64,000 nucleotides of DNA from Theropithecus gelada (taxonomy: Eukaryota; Chordata; Mammalia; Primates; Cercopithecidae): assembly GCF_003255815.1 (NCBI RefSeq), contig NC_037671.1:153318645-153382644 (forward strand), given 5' to 3'. A program made the position numbers and the translations under genes. The notes beneath the pieces were generated by a model. It saw only the letters and a list, made by a program, of their open reading frames with translations, made no database searches and was not told where the DNA came from. This document shows, in pieces, positions 22,660-34,884 of the stretch. Within the stretch, counting starts at the first letter, position 1. Each line of letters opens with the position of its first letter.

Positions 22660-23695
22660 GATAGAGGCTTAGACAGTTGAGGAAATAAGTCCAAAGATGC
22701 CACAGAGAGTCAAAAGAGTTGACAGTGAATAATAGACTAAAGGTTTTATGCTCTGTGCCCTGATTTATAGCCTGTTGGGTACCAACGGCCCCGAGTGCCC
22801 AGGTATTGACCATGACCAGCAAGCATTGTGAGACCTGAAGGTGACTCTTTTCTCTGATTGTGTTGGTAGCAGCAAGCTGTTATCTTACTCTGGATTCTGA
22901 TTACATACTATGTATACAGTATTATGTAACAGGCCAGGTGAGCATTAAACAAAGGCTGTTTTCATTTCTTAAACTTCCTGTGCAATTCTTTAGCATAAGG
23001 ATGATACACAATCTGGCAGAAAGTCAAGTGTTTTAAAAATATTTTCGGGATGGTCATTAAGATATCATTGTTGTAATTCCTTAAAATTTATGGTAACTTT
23101 TAATTGTATGTTCAATAGGAACAAATCCAAGCTGACCTATCGAACTGGTTGGTTGTGTAATTAATACACATAATAAAGACATTAAAGGACCATCTTAGCT
23201 AATAATAGCAAGCTTATCTTCCTTAAGTGGGCTATTTTTTTCCAAACAATTTGCAACATAATTTATTTAGGCTAGTTTATGTTCACCAAATTTCTTTACG
23301 TACTGTCTACTAGAAGCAATTTATCTTTTCTTCATAGGCTTATAAATTTGAGTTTTAAAGCCAATTAAAGAAAGAAAATAACCAAATTAACTCTGCTAAT
23401 TTATTTAACTAAGAACTTTTACAGAATAAAAAATACATGGAATTTTATGTCTTACTTTGTCTTTAATGACTTTCCTTTTAGTACATTAGACTTCAATGCC
23501 CCATTATATAATTTTTAGAATTGAGTTAATAATTTAACTAATACATCCATATTTATCTTCTGTATATAATAGATATGTTATAAGCTATAAGCTCCTCTAA
23601 ACAATATCAAATATGAAATGTTCAACACAAACCTGTATTAAAGAATTTGTTTTTACTTCTTATTTGGTAAAACATTAAAAAGTCTCAATAGTTTT
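22660..23695. other. No recognisable gene or repeat
   Basis: AT-rich. The stretch 23040-23420 is free of repeats I know and contains several homeodomain-type taattaa/aattaa words, which is weak evidence for anything. Confidence 0.45.
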
Positions 23696-23699
23696 AGAA

Positions 23700-23830
23700 A
23701 ACATTTATTCAAATACCAGGCTAGATGTTGAGGATATAGTGATGAAAATGTAATCTTAAGTTCACTGTGTATTGGGAATATAGATAAGGAATCCAAGGGT
23801 TTCATTACAGTGTGATGAGTAATATAACAG
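23700..23830 (-). repeat. Possible L2-like fragment, antisense
   Basis: tttattcaaataccaggcta, gttgaggatatagtgatgaa resembles the complement of the L2 3' end. Weak. Confidence 0.35.
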
Positions 23831-23981
23831 AGGAATTCACACAATATTTAAAGATGAGAGCAGAGAATAGAGGCATATTTTTTAACCTAGAAATTGACTT
23901 TGTTGTCAAAGAAGATTTTCTATAGGCAACTAAACTTAATGGGTTTCTTGAAGGAAAAGAAGGTATCAGCCAGGAGGAAAC

Positions 23982-24052
23982 ACGTGTGTGTGTGTGTGTG
24001 CGCGTGCGTGCGTGCACACACACACACACGAGAGAGGGAGACAGAGAGAGAG
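23982..24052 (+). repeat. (GT)n-(GC/GT)n-(CA)n-(GA)n compound microsatellite
   Basis: From 23982 to 24030 purines and pyrimidines alternate without a break (about 49 bp). A GT block, a GCGT block and a CA block form a self-complementary pair of arms, followed by a GA-rich block to 24052. Alternating sequence of this length is a classic Z-DNA candidate, and the arms could also extrude as a hairpin. Confidence 0.95.
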
Positions 24053-24129
24053 GTAGTACTTTGGGTATTTCAAGTATGTGCAAAGCATGTGCAAAGACAT
24101 TATGGCATCAAATAGCAATGTCTCACTTT

Positions 24130-25265
24130 TAATTCTGTACTAAACCTAAAGGTTTAATAACCATTGATGGAAAGTTGGAGGAGGTAAACAGGAGACAGAT
24201 CATGAAGACACCTGTAAAACATGCTAAACAAATGGCTCTTTATTCTAAGAATAATGTGGATCCACTAACAACTTTTACACAGAATAGCCCTTTTTTCTTT
24301 TAGACCACAGGCTGTCCTTCAATATATATACAAATAATATGTCTTCCTTTAAAAATTTTTGAAGTACAAAATAATCATTTTTAAGGCTAAAACAATTATA
24401 ATCTTTGATAAGATTTTCTGAATTACTCTGTCATATGATTTAATTAAAGAAGTCTCCTTTCTTTCACCCTACCCCTTCCCCAACCCTTAGATGGGATTAT
24501 TATATGATTTCCTTGCAGTCACTCAGTTGAGAATAACAGATTTAGGATCAGTGTGGAATGTGGATAAAGAAATCTCAGAATGAACTGGGGAGATCTGTTA
24601 GCAGGCTATCGGGTATTGCAGGTAAGAGTGATGTGTGCCTGTGCTGACATAGCAGTGGTAGGAACTGAGAGAATAGGATTGGTTTGAGAGATACTATGGA
24701 GGTTGCATCAGTGAGACTTGGTGGTAGATTGAATGGGGGATGGAGAGACAGAATGGTTGAAGTTGACTGCCCAGTTTCTGGCTCAGCCTATTGGGTGGAT
24801 GGTGACACATATCACAGTATTTTGAAGGAGTATGAAAAAGAGGTAGAAAAGATGGTGAGTTCAGTTCAGTTCTATTGACTTAGAGATAAATAATGTGTAA
24901 TAGGCATATGGAGATATGGGTTGGAGCTCAGAAGAGATATCTGCTAAGCAGTTATGAATTTGAAACTCATTACTGAACAGATAGTTCAAGTTACAGGTTT
25001 GGCCATGATGTTCCAGGACAGAGAGTTTACTGGAATCAGAAGAGTACAAATCAGGAAACTTTGGCGAAAACTCCCATATTTAAAAGGAGAAAGACGAAGA
25101 TAAAACCTGAAAAAAACTGACAAAGAGCAACCATTGACATAGGAATTAAACCGAGACAGCAAAATCTTGGAAGATGCTAGAAGAAATAATCATAATGTCA
25201 AAAGTGACGGAGAGGTCAAGTAAGATGAGGATCTACAAGTGTCCATTCAATTTGGAGTTACTTTT
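24130..25265 (+). repeat. Ancient mammalian interspersed repeat, family not named
   Basis: Several separated blocks follow the order of a long, common old repeat that I know by sequence but cannot name: agacagatcatgaagacacc, then a 'tttattctaag..aatgtgga' block, a 'ttgggtggatggtgacac' block, aataggcatatggagatatg, ggtcaagtaagatgagg and 'caagtgtccattcaatttgga'. An unrelated 200-bp stretch (about 24285-24535) interrupts it. Confidence 0.5.
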
Positions 25266-25269
25266 TTTT

Positions 25270-26815
25270 AACTCCAAAGACACAGGCACACACACTTGGC
25301 AGCCAGATTACCTCATTTGTAAAAATTCAGGTGGCATTTTAATAATTTCATTAAGCAAAATAATTTCTCTAGAAGAGATAAAACCAAGCCAAACCAAAAA
25401 ATACTAATAGCATAAAAGCATTTCCTTTACTTATCTGTATAAATGTAATAAGACACTTTAGTCTTTTGGTTGAAGAGAAAGGAGAGGGAGAGGGAGCATT
25501 TTATTTATGGCATTAACATCCTTATTATTTAAGTCAATTACAGATTTTAGTAAATCCATATATTCAAAATGACAAAATGTGCCCCTCTTATCTATTTCTC
25601 TTTTTTTCATGGCAGTATTTGTATTTCTTTTTATAAATTTAAATAATAATTCTGAATGTCATTTTCTAGAATTGCATTAGCAATTCTAGATTCATAATAT
25701 AAGATTATAATGTGAAATTTAATATCATATTAATGCTTTTGGAAGAAGGTAAGAGATAACATAGCTTAAAAAGTAAACAATTATAGCATCCTTTATGCAG
25801 AGGGGCTATAGTTTTCGGGTAATTAGTAAATTTAAAAGCATCAAGGAAGATTTGTTCCCAGAGTGAGGTTTTTCTCTCTGATGCAGGTTTTCCAGTTTGA
25901 TCCTTAAACATGGGAAGAAACATACATGAAGTTTGAATCTGGAGGCAAGACAGGAAAGAGAAGGGAAATACAGAGACTTACCAGTGTTATTTAACAGTGT
26001 TGTGAACAACAGGCCAACTTCTATTTCAAAGTAAAGTGATCACAAAAGCTCAAAATAGCCTTGGGCAGTACAGGAGAGCAGAGAAAGCACTGAACTGGAT
26101 GCCAAGATGAAATCGATGAGAGAGAACCGTTGAAAAATTGTCAGCAAGAGTTACATTTTGGGCCTAGGCAAGAATGTGATGGTTCCAAAGGGCTACCCAC
26201 TCTCTGAAACAGGATTGTATGAATTATATTTCCTAAATATATAGCACCTGCAGTGTGGATGGCTAGGAATTTTGGAGAAGTTAAATTGGTTGCTTATTTC
26301 ATTGCACGTCAATGCAAACATTTTTCGATGAATAGAATATGTCTACAATTAACAAAAGAAAGTTCCAGAAAATGTAGCACTCCCTAAGCCAGAGTCTTCT
26401 TGGTGAATAAGTAGATATGTTCTTATATCCTTGATCAGCAAAACCCAAAGGACAGAGACAGGACTGATGAAGATTTCTATTCTCTCAATAAGTTTAGCAG
26501 AACTGACTGGAGTCATCTGCCTTAGAACATCCACAGAGCAACGATGTCTGTGTATCTCAGTAGATCTCGGATGTCCTCTAATTCAGATTGTGAGGGATGG
26601 AAGAACTTTTGTCTATTTAGAGTCAGAGGACACTCTAGACACTCTAGACAGTTATGTGTACAAAAAACATTCCAGAAATCCCCCAGGGTGCCATGTCTAG
26701 AAATAGTAATTTCTTTGATTATTGATTTAAAAATGTCTCAGTCTGGAAACCAATTAGAATTTTTACCTAAATATTTCAATAATCTAGCATTGTGTGTCTG
26801 ATTTAAGACACCTTT
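25270..26815. other. No recognisable gene or repeat
   Basis: AT-rich. A small direct repeat, cactctaga, occurs twice near 26631-26650. Open frames of 60-90 codons have no recognised similarity. Confidence 0.5.
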
Positions 26816-26829
26816 GAAAATCACTGCAA

Positions 26830-27138
26830 GGTTGGGTGTGATAGTTTACGCCTGGAATCCCAGCACTTTGGGAGACTGAGGCAGGTGGATCACTTGAGCC
26901 CAGGAGTTCCAGACCAGCCTGGGCAACATGGTGAGACCCTCATCTCTACAAAAAATACAAAACTTAGCTGGGTATGGTGGCGGGGCCTCTGATCCCACCT
27001 TCTTGGGAGGCTGAGACACTCAGGCATCTCCCAGGATCTCTTGAGCCTGGGATGTCGAGGCTTCAGTGAGCCATATTTGCACCCTTGCACACTCCAGCCT
27101 AGGTGACAGAGTGAGACACTGTAAAAAAAGGAAAAGAA
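26830..27138 (+). mobile_element. AluJ-type Alu, sense
   Basis: Strongly diverged dimer starting ggttgggtgtgatagtttac. Flanking gaaaatcact at 26816-26825 and 27139-27148. The right arm carries a small extra stretch (cactcaggcatctcccagga region) compared with consensus. Confidence 0.88.
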
Positions 27139-27589
27139 GAAAATCACTATATATATATCCACATGAGTATATGGACATGGACACACACAAGATTTGGAAA
27201 TTTGATTCTGGACATGACTTGGAAATATGAGATTAAACTCTGCTGTGGAAAATGTTCAAGTCCTGATATTAATGTCTATACCATAATTTCCATCTTGCTA
27301 AATGTGAGAATTTTTTAAAGAACTATATAAAAGTTGCTTGGAAAAGCAGTATACTTCTCTAGAAAGATGATTAACCAAATGCTAACCAGACATTATCAAT
27401 GAGGAATAGGTGATTGTTCACATTTCTGTGATCTTTCGAAACATGATAGGAATAGTTAACTATTCCATAAAATGTGTTTTCCATTTTATATATGTGAGGG
27501 TTGCTGGAAACAAATGAAACACGAAAGTACCAAATTCTCTCCTTGGAATGAATCAATTTTCCACCAGAGCCACTAAGGCAATTCCTTAG

Positions 27590-27955
27590 CTCCTGGTTGT
27601 CAAACCCTGCCTTCAGAGAGTGACATCTATCTTTCTGAAGTCCAACTCCTACCCCTCGTGTTCAAAAATATTCACTGACTGCATATTAATTAGCAAATAA
27701 CCCTCCCTCCAGCTCTCCCTGACAAAAATCAGACTCATTTTCAGATTCTTTCCGAAACGTCATCTCCTTCCTGAAACCTTTTCTGAATCTTTTCAACCAA
27801 ATATACTCTCTCCTTCCTCTGACCTCACAAACTATCTCACTCTTCACTTTGTGACATTTATTTGTTTAATTTGTTCATTTGCCACACTATTTTGTAACTT
27901 CCTTGAAGGCAGAGTTTCTTCTTCGGGTTTGTATTCTCTATCTCATTAGATCAAT
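27590..27955 (+). mobile_element. L2, sense
   Basis: A ctccctgacaaaaatcagac block, a 'gtcatctccttcctgaaacctt' block and acttccttgaaggcagagtt are the typical L2 3' series. Confidence 0.65.
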
Positions 27956-27956
27956 A

Positions 27957-28032
27957 TTAGATAGGTAGATAGATAGATAGACAGATTGATAGATTGATAC
28001 AGAGCGAGAGAGAGAGAGATAAGTAGATAGCT
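27957..28032 (+). repeat. (GATA)n/(GA)n microsatellite
   Basis: agataggtagatagatagat and following gattgata and gaga runs. Confidence 0.92.
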
Positions 28033-29424
28033 CATGTTCAAATAACTTGTTTTTAGTGGAATTAACTTACAGAGAAGAAAAGCAGGCAAACATAAAAGGA
28101 TTCTGAAAGATAGAAGATACTTTGGCCAAAAACATATTTATCAGCAGCATACTAATGAGCTTAAACTTGGAGGCACTATGCCAACCCAAATATAAACTAG
28201 TTCTTTTTTTTGTCAACACATTTTCACTATTGTCACGATAACTTATTTATCATATTTTTCTTTTGACTCACTTGCCTCCAATTATTGGGTCCTAGAATGA
28301 TCATGTTCCTGCTGGACAGAGCAAGACACGTTTAGAAGTTTGCTTATGGAGATCAAAGTTGTTACAATTTCAAGGTCATCTTATCCTTGCACTTTAAATC
28401 TACTATTTAGTTCATCTTAATCTTTAGCTTTTGTCTACTTCCAACCTCTGAAAGTAATTTTGCTTCTCATTTTGAACTCCATCCCTGTGTGGAGTTTCAT
28501 ATGGCTCTTGGCTGTCCCAGTCCTGCCTCTCAATGACTCACAACCCTGGCATGATCTTTAGTAAGATTCTTCTTAGTTGTTTTTTGTTTGTTTGGTTGGT
28601 TGGTCAGTTTTTTGTTTGTTTGTCCGTTCGTTTATTAAAGGGCAAGGTGGGTAGGGAAATGGCACAGAAGAACATACATCTGGTTGTTTTTCAGGGTACG
28701 TACGTTTATGTGATTATCATCAGGTAGCTCTTGCTCTTTACATGATTTGAAGTCTTGTCAGGGACACTTCTGCTTCGGCAATGATTTCTATAGGAAAGTG
28801 AATCCCATAACATTCAAACTTGTGTTTTTTATCTTCTTGATTACTAGTTAGCTCTAACTTCCAATATCCACAAGTAAAACTTCAGTGTCAAATTAAAAGT
28901 CTTTAATTGATTACTTTAAATTCGAAGGGCATGCATACTTACTTCCATGGAATTGCAAGATCAAAGGGGATGAAATGCCTGAAAGCAGTACTGTGGCCCT
29001 CAAATCTTCTGATATTAACTGCTCTTAAGGATATGGGGAAATGGGATATTTTGGGATGGTCTGTATCATAGCTCTTAGGAAATAAAAAATAAGAATGGAA
29101 TAGAAGCTTCAAAATACATTAGGAATAATGTAATTACACATTTAAAAACTTAGATATGTGTGAAAATAATGTTTTAAATGAATTATTTGAATAAGTAAAA
29201 TAAATTTAATTTTGAAATACTTCTATTTTTTTGTGAATTATTTCTTCCATGATGATTTTGAGGGTCTATCATCAAACCAGTACAAATATTTCATAAATAA
29301 TATCTGCCTCTTTTCTAACCAATTGAGTAATTTGTTGCACAATAAGCCACTTCATATCCTTCTGCAAGAAAAACATTAGCTGTGAATAGTAAAGTCATTA
29401 CACAATGAATTAGGACACAATTGA
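28033..29424. other. No recognisable gene; (GTTT)n patch
   Basis: Contains a degenerate (gttt)n/(ggtt)n patch at about 28577-28636. Otherwise unrecognised AT-rich sequence. Confidence 0.5.
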
Positions 29425-30060
29425 AATTTGCTTTAAATATTTATTTAGAGGAGGGAACACCACACTTCCACTTAAGGAAAAGAAGTGTTTTTACAGTCCA
29501 GAGGTCTTTTGCTTCTTTTACACCTATTATGCCATGAATGCATAGGAGACAGGTTCCAGCAGCTCAGGCTTCTTTCCACTGATTCTCACAAAATGTGCTT
29601 CTCTGGGTGGGACAGGCTGGTGCGTCAGTTGAACCCAGGAACCTCTCTCTTGGCTTCCTTCTTTTTCTGACCATTTTCCTTTATGTGTTTTAGGAAACTG
29701 TCTCAGCACTTACGGTGCTTAATATGCTCAATACGCACATGAACTCCCTTGGCAAGAATCTTGCCCTTAACTTGTTTACAATGATGCCAGCAGCATGCTG
29801 GGTAACATCGTAGACTCTTCCAATTTTGCCATGGTAGCACTTGTGGGGCATTCCTTTTTGAACAGGACTCATTCCCTTGATGTCTACAGTAACACCTTTC
29901 TTAAGTTTGCATGTACAGGGCCAAATGAACAACTCCCTGTTTTCCAAAAAGCCTAGAGAACATCTATCAGTGCCTGTCCTCTTTCCCTGTGTGTTCATCA
30001 TTGTGGTGAATTACTGAAAGATGATGGAATTACTGAAAGATGGTGGTTCTGGCTGAAAGG
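29425..30060 (-). pseudogene. RPL21P: Processed pseudogene of ribosomal protein L21
   Basis: On the minus strand an intronless copy of RPL21 mRNA starts near 30060 with ccttTC, as in the parent 5' terminal pyrimidine tract, passes the start codon at 29999-30001 and ends at the stop near 29524. A 3' UTR follows with AATAAA (complement near 29441-29446). Conserved peptide islands include VDIKGM, VQKGMPHKCYHGK, VTQHA and, in another frame, PPREAHFVR and PELLEP. Frameshifts after about residue 10 (restored by about residue 33) and after VNK near residue 78 destroy the frame, so it cannot make L21. No poly-A tail or clear TSD remains. The 5' UTR has a 19-bp tandem duplication. RPL21 has many such copies; the locus number cannot be told from sequence alone. 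Confidence 0.93.
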
Positions 30061-30063
30061 CTA

Positions 30064-30420
30064 ATTTTTTAATTTAAAAATTTCTAATGATTCTACTTTT
30101 ATAATTTCTAATTAATTTCTAAAAATCAATTGTATAGTATTAAGTAAATTTCACTTTTCAGAAATGTTCTAAATTTGTTTTTTCTAAACATGCTAATACC
30201 ACAATTTCAGATTCAGATTGATTCTGTTTAGTAAGCCATTTATAATTTGCTTGTAGTTCCTGGTAATAGTATGAGAAGGCAACTTCTTCTTATTTATTTA
30301 TCCAAATTTGCAGTACTATTCAATTCATACAGTATTTACTCATATCCCATTTTAGCTTTGGTTAATTTCTCTTTGGATAAATATGGGAGACAATGGAATC
30401 TCACTTTGGAAAAGAAAAAG
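30064..30420. other. No recognisable gene or repeat
   Basis: AT-rich sequence upstream of the pseudogene start. Confidence 0.5.
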
Positions 30421-30424
30421 AGAA

Positions 30425-31250
30425 ACTAATTCTTATTCAGTATCTATTACATACCAACCACTGTGTCAGATACTTTAATCTCACAACTATCCTTTGAGGT
30501 TGCCAAATTTTTGTGCATTTTTATTTTTTTTTCTTTTTTTTATTTTATTTTACTTTTTACTTTATTATTATTATTATTATTATACTTTAAGTTCTAGGGT
30601 ACATGTGCATAACGTGCAGGTTTGTTACATATGTATACTTGTGCCATGTTGCTGTGCTGCACCCATCAACTCGTCAGCACCCAACAACTCGTCATTTACA
30701 TCAGGTATAACTCCCAATGCAATCCCTCCCCCCTCCCTCCTCCCCATGATAGGCCCCGGTGTGTGATATCCCTCTTCTCGAGTCCAAGTGATCTCATTGT
30801 TCAGTTCCCACCTGTGAGTGAGAACATGCAGTGTTTGGTTTTCTGTTCTTGTGATAGTTTGCTAAGAATGATGGTTTCCAGCTGCATCCATGTCCCTGCA
30901 AAGGACACAAACTCATCCTTTTTTATGGCTGCATAGTATTCCATGGTGTATATGTGCCACACTTTCTTAATCCACTGATGGACATTTGGGTTGATTCCAA
31001 GTCTTTGCTATTGTGAATAGTGCCGCAATGAACATACGTGTGCATGTGTCTTTATAGCAGTAAACTAGTTCAATCATTATGGAAAGCAGTATGGCGATTC
31101 CTCAAGGATCTAGAACTAGATGTACCATATGACCCAGCCATCCCATTACTGGGGATATACCCAAAGGATTATAAATCATGCTGCTATTTTTGTGCATTTT
31201 TATACGGTTGAAGAAATAAAGTATCAAGAAGTTAAGTAACTAAGTTGCAA
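30425..31250 (-). mobile_element. MIR, antisense, split by an L1
   Basis: The left part (30425-30510: cagtatctattacataccaa, ttaatctcacaactatcc) and the right part (31204-31250: gaagaaataaagtatcaaga then agttaagtaactaag) rejoin as one antisense MIR once the L1 at 30525-31185 is removed. Confidence 0.6.
30525..31185 (-). mobile_element. L1PA insertion with 5' inversion and 18-bp TSD
   Basis: 30525-31060 is the complement of an L1PA 3' end: T-rich tail, (att)n, 3' UTR, then the ORF2 end. 31061-31185 is sense ORF2 (agttcaatcattatggaaag to ggattataaatcatgctgct). In element coordinates the two halves meet almost seamlessly, sharing only about 7 bp (ctgctat). The exact TSD atttttgtgcatttttat lies at 30507-30524 and 31186-31203. 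The 3' UTR contains a small local duplication around caactcgtca (near 30668 and 30684). Confidence 0.95.
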
Positions 31251-31254
31251 ATAA

Positions 31255-31690
31255 CCTAAATGACTCAAAGTTTATGGATTGAGTAAATTGTAGTACATTC
31301 ATGTGTTACAATGCAAAAAAGGTAATGAAAGATTAGCAATTATGTTATTATTTGATATCATAAAATGCCTACTTGATATTGCCAAATTTAAAAAAGAGTA
31401 CACACAACCATTTATATGTATGTATATGGGTGTGTATACACACACATCTATTCTTTAAAAAATAAACTAAAGACATACATACAACACAATACTCGCAGAA
31501 TCACATAAAATCAAAAAAACACATTAAAACAGAGAAACCTGGTAAAAGTTGTTTTAGCACTTATATCAGGGTAGTGAGTTACAGATGATTTTCATTCTTC
31601 TGTTTATTTACTCTAAATTTCTGACAATGAGTATATCTCAGCTTTATATTTTTAAAAAGCAATGTATCAATCATTTAAAAAATACATATT
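31255..31690 (+). mobile_element. Old L1M 3' end, sense
   Basis: attgtagtacattcatgtgt and the downstream series ending attttcattcttctgttt, ctgacaatgagtatatctca follow the order of old L1 ORF2 end and 3' UTR. Confidence 0.5.
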
Positions 31691-31854
31691 CCAATGTTAC
31701 ACAATTATAAACATTAGAGCTCAGTTTTGAAATACAAGGTTATATTCTTTCCTCCATGATCAAAGATAGACTACTCAGGCCTAAAGAAAAACACTCAGAC
31801 ACTTGCATGTGGGAAGTGGGGGGCAGGGAGAGAAAGAGAGAGGGGAGAAAGAGT

Positions 31855-31893
31855 CAGACACACACACACACACACACACATACACACACACAG
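31855..31893 (+). repeat. (CA)n microsatellite
   Basis: About 18 CA units with one TA interruption. Confidence 0.95.
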
Positions 31894-31899
31894 AGGGAC

Positions 31900-32515
31900 A
31901 TAGAGAAAAGAGCTTGCATTTGGCTGTTCTTCACATTAGGCTACCTTCACTCTAATTACTGATTGTACAGTTGCAAAAGTCCTTCCCCATTACATATAAG
32001 GATATTTTTGAGTTCTACTGGTTGCTATTGCAAAGCTATGAAGATCTTCATAATTACCTTCAGGCAGTTAAAAAGTTAGAGATCCAGAGAGGTCTAGGTA
32101 TAGATTCTTTTGAAATAGCTGGTCCAGCTGAAATTGTTAGGAGGTTAATATTCAGTACAAAGGAATTTGGCTCTTCCTGTTTAAATCACAAATTTAACCA
32201 ACGCTTAGGTTAGAAGATTCCAAACCAAATCAATTGTATATAGAGAAGAACCGAGAAAAAAAAAAAAAAAGAATCCATTTAAACAGCAGAGTAGGTATAG
32301 TAATTGGGCCTATAGATCACAGACCCAACTAGTAAGATTGTATTACTAAGCCAAAATCATCACTGAAAGAAAATAAAGCCAGGTGACTAAGTCAAGGTCT
32401 GGTATGACAGTGGTCATGAGTCAGCACAAATAATCTTGGCACAAAAGTTTCAGGACAGGCTGTCCAAAAGCAGCTGAGTGGAAGACTCAAGTAAGGTTTT
32501 GTGTGTGGTGTGTTA
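31900..32515. other. No recognisable gene
   Basis: An 80-codon plus-strand frame (31971-32213) matches nothing I know. A run of A occurs near 32257-32271. Confidence 0.45.
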
Positions 32516-32521
32516 CTCTGA

Positions 32522-32632
32522 TCTTCCTCCCTCACTTACTTCCTTGTTTTCTCTTTCCCTCCTTCTTCCTCTTCCTCCCTCCCTCCCTTCCTTCCCTTCC
32601 TTAACTTCCTTCTCTCATTTTCCTTCTTTTAC
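32522..32632 (+). repeat. Pyrimidine-rich low-complexity tract
   Basis: Irregular cttcc/ccct repeats, more degenerate than the 16-kb tract. Confidence 0.85.
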
Positions 32633-32634
32633 AA

Positions 32635-34100
32635 AAATAATCTCTACTGCATACATTGTTTGAAGCACTTATAATGATGAATAAGATGTGTCTCCTGCCT
32701 AAACAGAGTTTACAGAATATGTGTGTTGAGATCACAGGTTAATATTTGTGTTTACTTATTATATCTTGAGTACTCATTTGCAGTGTTTTACTTGTTCACA
32801 ATCTAACATATGGATTTAATGCTGAACACACGGCTCATGCTGTAGAAAAGTTATGGGCCTTTGGACAGAAACCCTACTCCTGATCTTCAAACTGAAATGG
32901 ATGTCCTAATTGATGTAATGTGTATAGCTAACGATGTTATACAGTAGAACTCATTTGTAATAGCGGTATTGAGAGACTTGGCTAATGGCCACATGTAGAC
33001 TTAGTGATAAAATGAGAGAAATTCATGATGAAACTTTAAGAGAACATGATTTTTCTTCCAGTATAACTGAATCCTTGCTATTATAAGAAATATTAGGGTG
33101 AAATTTAATAGAATTACACAAAACATATTGAACTACTGTTGGAATAGTATGGAATGTGGTATCAAAATCATGCTTCAATAGAATATAAGTTTAGGCTTGA
33201 AATATGTTATATTTCAAGTTGAACTTCATGACAGCTGAATAAGGGGTATGATATTGCCTTTTAATGAGCTAATTTCTTCCCAATTTTAAGAGTGACCAAA
33301 GGTCAGCCCTTTTGGATTGCACAGCACACACTTGTAAGAAACCGTTATAAATCATCCTCATGTTCAAGTGCAAGGCAACTCTAACACAAGCCCATGTATT
33401 AAATCAAAAGTGCCTTTCAAAATATGAGAGAGAGAAGCAAATGTTCACAGTAACAGTATGATAAAGGTTTTATGAAATAGAAAATTAACCTTGGTAGTTT
33501 CTCAGTGGACAAGGCTTAGATAAAATAAAAAAGTTATTCCTTTGGTATGCTTAGAGGATACCAAACCATGTAGAACAATTTGCATTTTAATGTAAATGTT
33601 GTGCCGTCTGTTTATTTCTGAGTGTCAGTCCTTCTGCTTTATCCCCATTATTTTCAAAACTGTAAACTACATACAGCATGGCTCTAATGAATCAGGTTGA
33701 CAGGGATTGCTAATGCATTGGAACATTTCTGAATGTTCATTCCAGAGAAATATGAATTTAGCAAGTGCCATATCTGAAACCAGTACATAACCTGGGGGTG
33801 GATAGTTGGTATTGGTGGGTGGTCAGAATTTGACACCCATCCTCAGTCTTCAAAAGGGATTCAGAGAAGTGTTTCTAATAAGATTGAACTTAAAAGGATA
33901 TGACAATGGGAATACCAATTGGTTTAATCCTTTTGAATGGCAAATTATTATTAAGAATTAGCTAGCATTAATTTAGTATTTTCTATATGTCAGGAACTAT
34001 ATTTATTTATATATAATTTAATAACTAAATTATTTTATGTGTAAATATTTAAATTTTTAAAATTATAATTTTAAAATTCTTTATAATACAAGTCTTAAAA
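32635..34100. other. No recognisable gene
   Basis: Mostly unrecognised. A possible antisense L2-like piece lies at 32640-32720 and very AT-rich sequence at 33985-34095. Confidence 0.45.
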
Positions 34101-34109
34101 TTATTAATG

Positions 34110-34401
34110 CGGTTGGGCGCGGTGGCTCACACCTGTAATCCCAGAACTTTGGGAGGCCAAGATGGGCGGATCATGAGGTCAGGAGATTGAGACCATCCTG
34201 GCTAACACAGTGAAACCCCCATCTCCACGAAAAATACAAAAAATTAGCTGGGCGTGGTGGCGGGCACCTGTAGTCTCAGCTACTCGGGAGACTGAGGCAG
34301 GAGAATAGTGTGAACCTGGGAGGTGGAGCTGGAAGTGAGTCAAGATCATACCACTGCACTCTAGTCTGGGTGACAGAGTAAGATTCTGTCTCAAAAAAAA
34401 A
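34110..34401 (+). mobile_element. AluY-type Alu, sense
   Basis: Complete element with gaccatcctggctaacacag, a short A tail and flanking tattaatg at 34102-34109 and 34407-34414. Confidence 0.9.
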
Positions 34402-34414
34402 AAAAGTATTAATG

Positions 34415-34880
34415 GTCTTGACCTAGTATTTCTATATCTGGGAACTTAGAGTAATAATTAATGGCCCATATAAAGAATTATGCACTAAAATGTTTGCCTC
34501 AGCATTATTTACATAGCATAAAGTCTGAAACAAATGTCCAACAGTGAAGAATGCTTAGGTAAAGTTACATAAAGGATATTATACAGTCACTGAAATCATG
34601 TTTGCAGTGAATACTTAATGGGAAGATGATCTCCATGCAATGTTAAGAGAAAAACAAAGTAGCACGCAAAATAGTATATATAAAATACTTAAAAATATAA
34701 TAAATGATAAACTTCAGAACTTTTATAAAAAGACTTAGAGGAGATACAGCAAAATATCAATTGTGGTTATATCTGGGTAATAGGAATTATGAATAATTTT
34801 AGTTTTTAAAATGTATTTCTGTACTTTCCAAGTTTTTACAAAAAGTTTACATCAAGTATATAATTTGAAAAATAAGCTTA
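34415..34880 (+). mobile_element. Old L1M 3' part, sense
   Basis: acctagtatttctatatctg, tcagcattatttacatagca, acaaatgtccaacagtgaag, ttgtggttatatctgggtaa follow the order of the L1MC-L1ME ORF2 end and 3' UTR. Confidence 0.7.
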
Positions 34881-34884
34881 AATA

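Noticed and set aside
23040..23420. AT-rich block with homeodomain-type words as a conserved enhancer
   Set aside because: Such words are expected by chance at this base composition; conservation data are needed and not available here.
27957..28032. Regular short repeats considered as a possible CRISPR-like array
   Set aside because: Units are 4-bp GATA without spacers in a primate genome; a plain microsatellite.
29527..30001. RPL21 copy as a working retrogene
   Set aside because: At least two frameshifts break the reading frame, so no L21 protein can be made.
31971..32213. 80-codon plus-strand frame with helix-like composition
   Set aside because: No recognisable domain and no surrounding gene structure.
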